Source of the DNA: Telopea speciosissima
Lineage: Eukaryota; Streptophyta; Magnoliopsida; Proteales; Proteaceae
Assembly (NCBI RefSeq): GCF_018873765.1
Contig: NC_057917.1
Coordinates: forward strand, 57,160,464 to 57,224,463
Direction of reading: 5' to 3'
Length of the DNA stretch: 64,000 nt
The position numbers and the translations under genes were made by a program. Positions 1 through 10,390 of this stretch are shown one piece after another. Position 1 is the stretch's first letter; every line of letters starts with the position of its first letter. The notes beneath the pieces were generated by a model that saw nothing but the letters and a program-made list of their open reading frames with translations, was not told the DNA's origin and searched no databases.

Positions 1-709
1 ATGAAACCGTTTAATAAATGATTTGGTTTTGGTTTTGAAACTGAGACCATTTAATTAAATGGTTTAAACCGATGGTAAACCGTTTAGAAAATCGTTTAAA
101 TCGAGACTTATAATAGTAATATGTAATGACAATAATTAATCATTAGTGGTAACAATAAATAATTTGAAAATATAATGGTACAAACAAACAATTATTTAAA
201 ATATATATATAAGAATTCAATTCTTGTATCCATTTCAATAAAAAATAATAGACATGTAATGGAAAGTAGCCGTTTGGATAAAAATAGTAAAATGAACCTT
301 ACAAAATGGTTTATAAATGGTTTCGGTAATGGAAAGTAGCCGTTTGGATAAAAATAGTAAAATGAACCTTACAAAATGGTTTATAAATGGTTTCGGTTTC
401 AACATGTGAAACCGTTTATTAAACGGTTAGTTTTGGTTTCACCTAAAAAATTTGTAGTGAACTGAACCAATTGCATCGAAACTGAATCGTTTAATACCCT
501 TTCTTTAAACGTGATATATAATAATTAATATATAGTTATATAAAATCAGGGTCAGACTAGACCGGGCTCAGCCTAGGCCTGGTCCATCGTGAGGACTGAA
601 AAATCCAACCCAGGGCCATACTGCAAATAAAAAGTCCAATCTAGGCCCCCCTCTGTGGGCTAAAAACACCCAGCCCAAGCCTTGTTCGGCCCAAACTTAC
701 ATCTCTAGG
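1..709. repeat. AAACCG-rich repeat and hAT-like end
   Basis: Positions 1-500 are dominated by degenerate AAACCGTTTA/GGTTTCGGTTT words, typical of the subterminal repeats of plant hAT nonautonomous elements. A perfect 70-bp direct tandem duplication lies at about 257-396. The stretch 540-709 is rich in GGCCCA/GGGCC words and ends TTACATCTCTA; read on the other strand this resembles the TAGRGATGTAA terminus common in hAT elements. The left end is outside the window or degraded, and I see no matching 8-bp target duplication. No coding capacity is seen. Confidence 0.45.
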
Positions 710-942
710 ATATATAGGGGGAATGACTAACACTGTAGCACTGACAAACAATTTTCAATCTTGGAGATGGGAATTGAAGACCGACGAGGAAGAGAGACTC
801 TACTTACTAGGTTCCGAGTTCTGACCATGATTTCAAAATTCAGTAATTGGGCTGGTGAATTGGCCGATTCGGATCGAAATGGACTGTGAGCTGTGGCTGA
901 TCTTAAATTTGGTGCAATCAACGGAGGAACCATGGTTTGAGG

Positions 943-1503
943 TGGGGGTGCAAGTTTGGCCCGGACGGCCCGAACCAGCCTTGGCCCTCCCTGAGCCTGA
1001 ACAGGATCTGGGTTGAGATATTTGACCCTGAGGGCGGGTCAGGGCTGGAAATTTTTGGCCCTGAGTCAGGGTCGGGTCGGGTCGGGTTAGGGTTGAGGCT
1101 TTGGGCTAAGCTTGGCCTAGCCCGGCTGAACTTGATTTAAGTTATACTATAAAATATTTGTTGATATAATATATACATTATAAACTTTAAATATCACCCA
1201 CATTTTTTTTATATAATATATTATATATGAAGACAATAAGTGATATAATACATTTTATTATAGTGTTATTTTATGTAAAATTTATAATATTCTCTCCGGC
1301 CAATTCCAGCCCATGCATTTCTTTCCCTCTCCCCATGATCAGGGCCAATCAGGGTTAGCCCTGCCCAACCCTGAGGGCGGGTCAGGGTTGGATTTTTCTG
1401 GCCCTGAGTCAGGGTTGGGTCGGGCCTGGGCCTAGCTAAGGGAACTTAGGGTTGGGCTAGGGTTCTATAAAACCCGGCCCAACCCGACCCTGTTGCAGCC
1501 CTA
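943..1503. mobile_element. hAT-like nonautonomous element, 561 bp
   Basis: The element is flanked by a perfect 8-bp direct repeat, GTTTGAGG (935-942 and 1504-1511), the target-site length of hAT transposons. The ends are imperfect inverted repeats: TGGGGGTGCAAG on the left and, read inward from the right, TAGGGCTGCAACAGGG. Both ends carry GGGTCGGG/GGCCC subterminal words and the centre is AT-rich. There is no transposase, so it needs an element elsewhere. The short reading frame at its left end is only this GC-rich repeat. Confidence 0.8.
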
Positions 1504-1511
1504 GTTTGAGG

Positions 1512-1750
1512 TATTGGATTGGATCGGCCGATGTTGGCCGGATCGGTATAGACCGAGACCGATCCCAATACCGATCCAATCCAGCTGTACAGAGATGGGT
1601 AAAAATGTAAAAAAAATTAGGTTTTTTTTATAAAAAAATAGGGATCAAAGTGTCATATTTACCCGAGTTTGGGCGATCCAGATCTGTATCGGCCGATCTG
1701 ATCCCAATCCAATCCGATCCGATCCAGCCGATACCAAGATCATGAACCGA
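1512..1750. repeat. GATCGG-rich inverted repeat
   Basis: Blocks of GATCGGCCGAT-type words occur at 1515-1585 and again, in inverted sense, at 1665-1735 (GTATTGGATTGGATCGG against CCGATCCAGCCGATACC). This looks like another short foldback or hAT-like element, next to the target duplication of the preceding one. It lies 190 bp upstream of the decayed AT-hook gene copy, where the intact copy has unrelated sequence. Boundaries are approximate. Confidence 0.4.
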
Positions 1751-1936
1751 GGAATCACTAATTTTAAGTCCAATCCCGGAGCAATCGGATGAATCGGTAG
1801 AGACCTGCTTTGAGACGTTTCCTGCTGGTTCAGAGTCAAATGTAAGAGAGAGAAGGTTTCCGACTTCCAACTCATCTGATTCCAATCATCATCATCATCA
1901 ATAAATATCTCCAAAATCTATCATTCCATCGCCACT

Positions 1937-2530
1937 ATGGATGGCAAAGACGAAAGACTCGGTCGCCTTCAACTTGCCTACGACAATGTTGTGCGTCGGG
2001 TAAAGCAGCAGAGTAAGCACTGTATAGCCAAGGAAGTTTTGAAGAAAGGTGTATTACATCGCTTATCCATCTCTCCTTTTTATCAGAACCAATCTGTAGA
2101 GAGAAGAAGGCTAATCGAAGCCCGTCTTTGTGCTTTAATCCCTCAGATACTCGAACACAACCCTAATCACCCTCCTTATTCTGAGGTAGGTATTAGGTAT
2201 CTTCAATTCCCCCCTTTTTCTCCCCCTGAAATAAACTGATCTTTGTTAAGGGTTTCTTTACGGATTAATCTGCTGATCTTGGAAATGGGGTTTTATATTT
2301 TTCAGATGATACAGAAAGCGATAGAGATGTTGGAAGAAAAAGATGACTGATACATCAATTTCCATTTTCATCAGATCAACCTATGTAAACCTGCCATGGG
2401 CTCATTCGCATCTTCTTCCTCACCATCTCCATAAACTCACTGAATCGGGTGAGTTAATAGTTGCGCCTAACTCTCGTTATTCGTTCTCATTATCAAACCC
2501 TAATTCTATCCCTGAGAAGCACAAGCAACC

Positions 2531-2581
<51 letters not shown>

Positions 2582-3130
2582 CGATGGTGATCCTTCGTTC
2601 TCGGGGACAACCATTAGAACCAGAGCTCCTGGGAACCGTAATAAGAATTTTAGGTCTGAACAGCAAGAAACACTACAAGAAGTACAAGTGGAGGAAATAG
2701 AAAGGAAAGAGCCCTCGTTACCGCCATAGCCACAGCCGCAGCAGAGGCAGCGAAGTGGGCTTTCTAGGAATCATGGGCGCAGACAACAAACACACCCAGG
2801 AGAAGGCTCAATTTTCCATTCCAGTGAGCCGTTTGATGTTGGGTCAGGGGAGAAGGAGATGGAGATGAAAGCCTCAATTATGGAGTTTAAGGAGATCCCA
2901 CAGCGAAAGCGTGGTCGACGGAGCTGGCGTGGATAGAAGAATCCAGAAGAGGAGATTGGAACCGAAACAAAGGGATTAGTTGATCATGTTAATGGTGATA
3001 TTAGCTCGATGATCCAACCCGTTTAGGAGTCTTTGCAGATGGTGCTGCATGCCACAGAATTCTACAGAAAAAGTAAAACAAGCAGAAGCGAGAACCACTG
3101 CTAATGATTATGCTAATGATCCTTTGAGAA
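1937..3130 (+). pseudogene. Decayed copy of the GH1/AT-hook gene
   Basis: This is a broken paralogue of the intact gene at 10391-13818. Exon 1 (1937-2185, 83 codons) is open, starts MDGKDERLGRLQLAYDNVV and ends at the same YSE|GT junction. The intron runs 2186-2305 and ends TTCAG. Exon 2 begins MIQKAIEML as in the intact copy but meets TGA at about 2348. The GH1 domain continues in another frame from 2343 (STYVNLPWAHSHLLPHHL). A GAT repeat at 2531-2581 encodes a long Asp run where the intact copy has a short acidic stretch. That frame stops at 2727-2729. Further homology (SFGSGEKEMEM-like and RKRGRRSWRG-like sequence) runs to about 3130 with more stops. The AT-hook half is missing. It is most likely dead; a short truncated product from exon 1 cannot be excluded. 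Confidence 0.85.
2531..2581 (+). repeat. (GAT)n microsatellite
   Basis: This is an almost uninterrupted run of GAT triplets inside exon 2 of the decayed AT-hook gene copy. It would encode poly-Asp in the gene frame and poly-Met in a neighbouring frame. The matching site of the intact copy (about 11023-11051) has only a short interrupted Asp stretch, so the run expanded, or escaped selection, in the dead copy. Confidence 0.9.
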
Positions 3131-4755
3131 AATTATAGCTACGATGAGATTTTCTACATTAAAAAATATGATAGATCATATCATAGATGTTGTGGGATAC
3201 ATATTGACATTTCTCTCATTTTCCATCATCTATTCATGATGGATGATATTATTTTCTAAGGTTAAATACACATGCACCCCTTAAATTTTTCAAAAATTCC
3301 ACATGCCCCCTGAGATTTTGACAATTCCACATGCATCCCTTAATAATTTCACATGCACCTTCTGTTTTTTAAATTAATCATTTTTAAGTCCCGTTAAATG
3401 TTAACGGATCAGAAATTGAAGAATATAATGTATAGTTATACCCTCACTAGAGCATAATTACTGCAACGACCTTAAGTTAAAAAACAAAAACCACAAAAGT
3501 TGAAAAATATTTTACCCAAAACAACCATCGCCTTGGATGGTGATATACGGCCTAAAACACCCCAATTCTTCAAGCTAAACACCTATTTCTTTCCTCTTCC
3601 ACCGCCAGCACTACCACCATCATCATCATGGATGGTGATATATATTGATATATGAGGATCTAATCACCTGCCAACGAAACTCAAATTTGATATTAACCAA
3701 TTAATGGCCAAACATAAAGTTTGTATTTATTTAAGGATCCCAAAAGATGATTTCATGAGAGTTTGCACCAGAAACTGCAAACACCTTCTATGGATCATGC
3801 TCTTTTTTTTTTGGTAGAAAGATCAAGCTCATTCCATTGTTTCAGAGATAGTAACGAGGAGAGCCAAGAATGAAAGGAAGCAGTTAGAATCAATCCTTCT
3901 TACCAAAGTTCTCATCATCCATAATGCTGTAGGAAATTACAGAAAATGAAGTAAGAAGATTTAAAAAGAAATGGGATGTTGAAACATTTATGCTCAAGAA
4001 AGGTCAAGTATCTACTTATGATATCTAGAGAGGCATCAGCTCTTCTTATTCAACTAAAAATCATCTTACCCAATCAAGAAATTGAGTATTCGAGTCAGAA
4101 AGTTCATCATTTGGCCTCTTCAAATTATATAAAAAAGAGAAGAAGAAACAAATGAAGTTAAACAGGACGGAGAACTGAAAACCTAATTCCATAGTGGGGT
4201 GTTAAAACCGATAACGCCATCAAGGAGAAAATTTCCAAAAGGTAAGTGAAGAAGAAGAGAAGGGGGTATAAAAGGGTCTATTCACATGGACCCAAGGTTA
4301 GTTTGGAGATTAAATCAAAAGGGTAAATAGGTTATCTCACAAAAACCCAGGGTTAATTTGGAGATTATGAAAAATCTTACTAAGCCACATCATCAGAACT
4401 TATGAGAGGAATAGAATCGTGTCAAGAGCAGCGGGAGATGCTACGATCGTAACAAGAACGACGATGAAAACATTGCTGGCTTTCTGCTGTGGGGGAAAGG
4501 TGAAAGGTGTGACAAGAACGGCATGAGATTCTTCACATAATAATGTTGGAGAGTTTAGGGCAAAAGGTGAAAGGTGTGACAAGAACGGCATGAGATTCAT
4601 CACATAATGTTGGTGAGTTAGGGGCACAAGTATTCCATAGGCTACTGCTACACGATGCTCGGTTCCGTTGGACTTCATATCCTAGAATGGTTTAAGGTAT
4701 GGATATTGGTATGAATATGGATATCAGATATAAGCCTGTCCCATATTGAAAAAGA
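3131..4755. other. Non-coding stretch with a tandem duplication
   Basis: I see no gene here. A motif around CACATGCACCCC / CACATGCCCCC recurs at 3265-3360. At about 4493-4628 a unit of about 67 bp (AAGGTGAAAGGTGTGACAAG...) is directly duplicated with a few differences. The short minus-strand reading frame across 4400-4678 is this duplication and resembles no known protein. Confidence 0.6.
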
Positions 4756-4918
4756 TCCTGTCAATCCGGGCAGCATATAATCATGTGCAGCACCTGAGTA
4801 AGGTGGTGCACATTGACCGTCTTACTCCTGTTCGGGTAAGGCGTTTGGGCAGAGGTATGGCGGTAAATACGCACCACCTCATCTCAAGTGCTGCACATTG
4901 CTGCCGGGATTGACAGGA
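4756..4918. mobile_element. Foldback MITE-like hairpin
   Basis: The whole segment folds back on itself. The left end TCCTGTCAATCCGGGCAGC pairs with the right end GCTGCCGGGATTGACAGGA, and an inner pair joins GTGCAGCACCTGAG with CTCAAGTGCTGCAC. Arms are about 60 bp with an unpaired centre. There is no coding capacity and no clear target duplication. Its superfamily cannot be told from the ends. Confidence 0.7.
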
Positions 4919-5449
4919 GCCGAGTCTAATCACAGATCCTAATACCATATTGATGGAACGGCAAAACTGTTCGATACGTGTAGATAGCCTGCATGAAATG
5001 AAGACCACACACAATAAAATTTGAAACAACCTCTTAATTATTGTAGCTCATGGCATAACCTATAATCTCTGAGATGAGTTGGAGCAATTTTTGTAAAACA
5101 ATAAAACCTGGAATCTTCAGAAACTTCCAATTTCCACAAAATAGAGCGCATTCATTTCGTCGATCTTCCCCCACTGCAAGATTCTACATGTTAATTTTGT
5201 TTTGGGGCATTGTACAAGGTTTAGTAACAATGCAAGAAATCGTCGATTATTCTGGAGAGAAAAAGGCGAAGTATGGGAACGACATGAAATCTCAGGTGGA
5301 ACTGGAGATAATCTTGAAAGGTTCCGGCTACTCCATACGCTGCGCTTCCAAGACTGTTGCTTCTGTGAACTATGCTATTGGAGTACTATGTCACGTTTCA
5401 GTCCTGCTTTTCTTCTTAGGGTTTTTTTTTTTAATCATTTTCTACTCTA

Positions 5450-5785
5450 GAAACCGTCTCTTTTCCATTCCCCATTACTATCACGGTAATCTTCTTTCCA
5501 TTTCATTTTGTTTACCTTTGTAATTTTTCTGTTCTTAGTTTTTCCTTTTATTTCCTCTTGTAATCTTTCTGTTTCTCGGCTCTTCTTTTTGTTTTCTGTT
5601 TTCTGTTTCTTAGACTTCCCTTTTGTTTTCCTATTATAATGGAAATAAAAGGAAAAGCTAAGGAAAAGAAAAATTACAAGAGGAGAAAAAGGAAAAACTA
5701 AGAAGCAAAAAGATTACAAAGGTATACAAAAGAAAATGGAAAGAAGAATTAGATGGTAATAAGGAATGGAAAGGAGACAGGTTCT
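5450..5785. mobile_element. Long foldback MITE-like element
   Basis: Two arms of about 130 bp are inverted copies of each other. The left arm (from about 5451, AAACCGTCTCTTTTCCATTCC-like) pairs with the right arm ending near 5784 (GGAATGGAAAGGAGACAGGTT). They share blocks such as TTACCTTTGTAAT and TTCTTAGTTTTTCC. CTAG flanks both outer ends (before 5451 and after 5783), a possible 4-bp target duplication. No transposase is encoded. The 149-residue open frame from 5074 runs into the left arm and is not gene-like. Confidence 0.65.
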
Positions 5786-6330
5786 AGTACAGAAAATGAT
5801 AATAAAAAAATCCCTCAGAAGAAAAATTAGGAAACGTCACATAATACTTCAATTGCATAGTTCTAAATCAATACTTTTCATAAGTTTTTTGAATTCATTC
5901 GGTGCTTTTTGGAGCAAGATATCCCACATCCCAAACATATTTATTGACAACTAGAAGAGACGGCAGAGGAGGAAAAAGAAACGAACAAAGGTAAGCACAG
6001 TATATTTTAAATTCTTTAAAAATTTCTGATGTATAGCTTCTCATTCTATTCTATTCTATATACAATTATAATTATTATTAATTTTTTTTTAACCTATTTT
6101 AGACAATCGAGACCTCTTGATGACGGATCACTGATGCGGATGAGCATCATCTCACCACAATTTTGCTTCAGTTATGTCCATACATCTCTTCCCAGGTTTG
6201 TTGATAAGTAATTGAATTGTTGTTTGAATTTTTTTTTTAAATTCCTTCGATTTATTTATTTGTTTGTTTTGGATTTTGTTTAGATCGATTGGTCGTAATT
6301 ACTTAGGGATTTGAGGTTGAATGTAGATGA

Positions 6331-6527
6331 TATCCAATTCGACTCCTCTATTTCCGCCTGCCCCTACTGTCATGTGCGCTCTATACACAAGCAAGGCGGA
6401 ATGTACCGCCTTACCCCTGCCTGAGTGCATTGCTACAGCGGGGGTAAGGCAGTACTTTTCGTCGCGCTTGTGTGTGGGGACACACGGCAATATCGGGCAG
6501 GCGGAAATAGAGGAGTCGGATCATACC
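6331..6527. mobile_element. Foldback MITE-like hairpin, about 197 bp
   Basis: The outer arms GACTCCTCTATTTCCGCCTG and CAGGCGGAAATAGAGGAGTC are perfect inverted repeats. Inner arms CACAAGC...GCGG and a matching GCTTGTG block extend the pairing, so most of the segment can form one imperfect hairpin. It is GC-richer than its surroundings. The overlapping frames on both strands are by-products of the palindrome. Confidence 0.75.
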
Positions 6528-6733
6528 AGAGAACTCTCAAATGTTTTGTACCTAATGTTGGATGGAAACAAACCCGAACCCCTTCATCACCACCTAATTA
6601 CCTAATTAGTGAGTTCAAGTTGATCAGGTCAGCCTACTGTAAAATCTCATTTTTTTTCCTTTATTTTGAATTCTCGGGTTGCCTGGTTCTGGTTCTAGTT
6701 CTTGTTTCTACATATTCTGATTTTCCTGGTTGG

Positions 6734-6965
6734 TAGGGGTGTCAATGGGCCGGGCTGGGTCGGGCTTATTCTAAACCCTAGCCCGATCCTAGGGGTCTTA
6801 AACTCGGCCCAAGCCCAGCTCTGTCAGGGCCTAACAAAACTTCAACCTAGGCCTGACCCGGCCCGGCCCTACCAAGGTTTACCCTAGCCCAGCCCAGCCT
6901 TGATTAACCCTGATTAGCCAGGGCCGGCCCAGGCCGAGGTGGTCCTGACTGATCCTGAATTCAAC
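6734..6965. mobile_element. Truncated hAT-like element
   Basis: It begins TAGGGGTGTCAATGGGCC, a widespread hAT-type terminus of plants, and continues with GGCCCGGCCC/CAGCCC subterminal words. No matching right end or 8-bp target duplication was found, so the right side is probably truncated near 6965. Confidence 0.5.
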
Positions 6966-8520
6966 CATAGTACTAATAGGATGGGCTTTTATGCTCCCTC
7001 CATTGAAAATTCCTGAGTAAATACCAAATCTTAAGCAGTAGGAAAATGAAAGAGCGCAAAGATGGAGAAGCAGGAGATAGAATTTCTAACAATAAACTTA
7101 CTGCCAAACTGTAGAACAATGTAAGAAATAATGGAGTAGAAATCAAACTAGAAAGAATCTATTCTAAAAAATTGAACTACCAAATGAATTTCTTATTCTC
7201 AAAATATTTTAGAATGATGCAACCACTAAAACAATTTCAATTTCTTGACAAAAAATCTATTTGTTGACTATTTTATGAAATCAATATGAATTTGAAATAG
7301 AAGTTATACCAAGGTTTTTCTACACTTCCCATACCCAGCTACGGTGCCAAGTTATCAGTCTCTTTCACCCTTATCCTAGATGTTTCTCACGGCGTTCCGC
7401 CATCTCTAGCATCGTTCTTGTCAAAGCTGGTAGGTCTAATCCATATCTATAGACTATTTTATAGATGAATTATTTTTTATTTTTTTTTCATTTATTCCCT
7501 TCCTACCTTTCAAAAAATAAGATCGACCAAGTTTGATCGCAGATTTTAGGGTTTTTGGAATAGAATTGTTTGCTGCATTTTCAGAGCTGAGACCTCGATA
7601 CCAAGTTTAAAATCTGGGAAAGGGTTCCCCACACCTCCACTTTGGGGGAATCTCCCACGCCACACCAATGGTGGCATGGGATAATAATATCATTCGCATG
7701 GGGCTGCAAGGTCAAGGAAGGAGAAAGAAAATAATAAAAGATCCATGTGAGACGGTGTACGGGACATGACAAAAACATTTGTTCAAATATGTGATAGCTT
7801 TTAATAAAATATACCAAATCTAATAATAATACTTACAAAAAGACGGTGGCGATTTTATTAGAGTTAAGAAAAAAAAATTTTGGGTAAACTGGGATATTAT
7901 TGCTGAAGGGGCAGGGCCTTCCATGCCAGGGCATCTGAGATCACATTCATAGCCCTAGGAACAAAAGAAATGTTAATAATATAGTATGAAATGCTTTTGA
8001 TAATCATATTTCACTGAAGATATTTCTGTTATAAGATTTGATAACAACCTGGAGGACTTAAGCTAAATTAAAACAAAAACATGACAAGAGTAGTAACAGC
8101 AGAATAACAACAATATACTTGAATAAAACATATATGTCACTCAAATTCTTTTCATAGTTCAACAATAATTTCTAATGTCATGTAACGATCTTAATAAAAA
8201 CGAATGACTTATTTTATTATTAACAAAAAGACAAATTATAATATTAAAATCAGCTTTGAAAACAAATTAGGTTGGAAAAATCATGCCTAACCACAAAATG
8301 AGCGGTAGGAGACTGGGGGAATGTTGTAAAACTCAACAAGGAAAGAATATTTTTCATTCCCTGTGAGTGCAGATATCAATTAATTAACGATACATCAAAG
8401 ACTTTTGAGATAAGTTGGAGAAGAAGATGTCGAATTGCATGAGCTTTTCTTGACTATTCTGTACCAACACCTCCTCCGTTGATGCACCCACTTTGTAATT
8501 GTTTAACCATTTTCTATGAG
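6966..8520. other. Non-coding stretch
   Basis: I see no gene. The sequence is AT-rich with short homopolymers. A small hairpin (TCCCACGCCAC / GTGGCATGGGA) sits at about 7650-7680. A (GA)n run follows at 8528-8547. Confidence 0.6.
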
Positions 8521-8554
8521 GTCAATGGAGAGAGAGAGAGAGAGAGACGCGTAT

Positions 8555-9620
8555 TAACTGTTGTAATAGGCTTCACTACTGAGAGGGGGTGAATCAGTAG
8601 TCACAAAATTTTGTTCTCAAAAACCAAGTCCCATTGACGGCCATCAACCTCAAACACACACGACGGGCTGACAAGAGCTGTTTTAGATAACCTGTAAGCA
8701 CCACTGGTTGGGGTACCCCATTGGCTAGTTATTGTTCGTGTGTATCCCCGCCTTCCACAAAGATTGTTAAGGCAAACCAAGAATAACATTCTCACTTTGC
8801 ACACACCACAACACTTCACAATACACAAGCAACAATCCACAACACACAAAAATACGTGGTTTGGCAATATGCCTATATCCACGATGCAATACCCATATTG
8901 GGTTTCGTATTTTTCACAAATACTCTTCAATCACTGCAACAACAATGAAGGCTTCGATCCTTGATCGTACAAAGATGAAGAGCACTAAGACAAAGCAATT
9001 GTTACACTAATCGTGTCCATGATGTATGGGTTGACATCCAATCAATAGCAAATATCATTCAAGGAGCTCAGTAACTTTGGATGAGCCTTGAATGTTAAGA
9101 ACCTCGGGAGAAAGAAGTGGCCATTTCTCAGTAACTTCGGACGAGCCTTGAATGTTTGAATTTTCTAAGGGATGGAAGAGCAGTCAATGTATTTTTAAAG
9201 CTCAGGTGAAGGTGATTCTACAAGAGCAGAATTGATCAAATTGCCCTTCCTGCTAAACTAAGAAGGCGGTTTAGAGTGGGTGCGAAAGAAAGTTGAATCC
9301 ATGTGGGAATTTGATATAGAAGGAGATCATCATTGAGAGTCTCAAACGAAAGGTCGTGATTTGACGCGAGTCTTCAACAAGGTTGAAGGAGGTTCCCGAT
9401 ATAACATGGCAACTTAGCGTATCCTACAATTGGTGGGTTATCTTGGCCACGTGTCGTTTGCCTGTTGGTTGGTGATACCAATAATAATAATAATAATAAT
9501 AATAATATCATATGTTGACCAAATTGCCTTTCCTGCTAAACTAAAAAGATGGTTTAGAGCGGGTGGTCTCGCCGAAAAAGATTGGAGAAGGGGAGAGATG
9601 GGGGTAAAATTGTCAAAAGA
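8555..9620. repeat. LTR-like dispersed repeat, unresolved
   Basis: From about 8560 the text (GAGAGGGGGTGAATCAGT, then a CACA-rich stretch, then TACGTGGTTTGGCAATATGCC followed by a block about 'first cloudy' priming-like words) is of the kind found in LTRs and leader regions of plant retroelements. No terminal repeat pair or target duplication could be fixed. Internal direct repeats occur: a CTCAGTAACTTYGGAYGAGC block at about 9066 and 9127, and an approximately 50-bp block (AAATTGCCYTTCCTGCTAAA) at about 9237 and 9521. An (AAT)n run lies at 9481-9508. Likely a degraded fossil; family unknown. Confidence 0.3.
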
Positions 9621-10246
9621 AGGTATTTAGTGAGGCTGTAACACAGACAAAATTTTGCTGATACACTTGTAACATGAACGCTCCTTGTACAATGCTGACA
9701 GCCAAAGAAATGCGATGCTTAAGGAGTATTTTAGAAAATACTGAAACCTATAAGGGTATCTATGAACCCAAAAGGGAAGTGAATGATTCCATTTTCTTGG
9801 TTGCTAGTCTTGTACCACGAACATTCGTGCTATAAGCGCAGCAGCAAAATTTAGGGTAGTTTTGTAAACCCAAACCCAAAACAATGTTTTTTTTTGTTTT
9901 GTTAAAAGTGGTTAGTTTTGTAAACACAAACCTAAGAGTGGCTAATTAGGTAATTTTCTTATTTTTTGGGGTAATAATTATAATTTCCGACATTTTTTTG
10001 GGTAATGTACTTGAAATTACCCTTAGAAAATTTTCTCGAAATGGGTCGGTCAGACTCAGAGAACCCTCTAGTAGACGGTCTATTGGGTCCACTATCTTGG
10101 ACATGGTTCCCTACATGCTCCAACTGGTTCCCATTTAAAAAAAAATACTTTAAAATCAGAATGAGAGGGAGAAAGGAGAGAGATATAGAGAGGAACAGAA
10201 CTAAAGTGGCGCTAACAGGCAACTGCAAATCTCGGAGACGGGGGAG

Positions 10247-10253
10247 TATATAA
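10247..10253 (+). promoter_or_regulatory. Putative TATA box of the AT-hook gene
   Basis: TATATAA lies 138 bp upstream of the ATG at 10391 and is followed by pyrimidine-rich sequence (TTCCGTCTTTCCGTCTTCCC), a plausible initiation region. The decayed paralogue lacks a corresponding element because its upstream sequence differs. Spacing is normal for a plant 5' UTR of about 100 nt. This is inference from sequence only. Confidence 0.5.
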
Positions 10254-10390
10254 TTCCGTCTTTCCGTCTTCCCACAAAATCGGGAGAGAAAATTGGAAGT
10301 AAGCAATTTAGAAGGTAAGAATATGATCTGATTCCGATCATCATCATCATCATTAATAAATATCTTCTAACGTTTCATTCTATCGGCGCA

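Noticed and set aside
257-396. CRISPR-like direct repeats
   Set aside because: A simple two-copy 70-bp tandem duplication without spacers, in a plant nuclear context.
2461-2700. Poly-Met frame over the GAT run
   Set aside because: Out-of-frame reading of the triplet repeat in the decayed AT-hook copy.
5074-5523. 149-codon plus-strand open frame
   Set aside because: No recognisable domain, and its end runs into the arm of a foldback element; nothing distinguishes it from chance.
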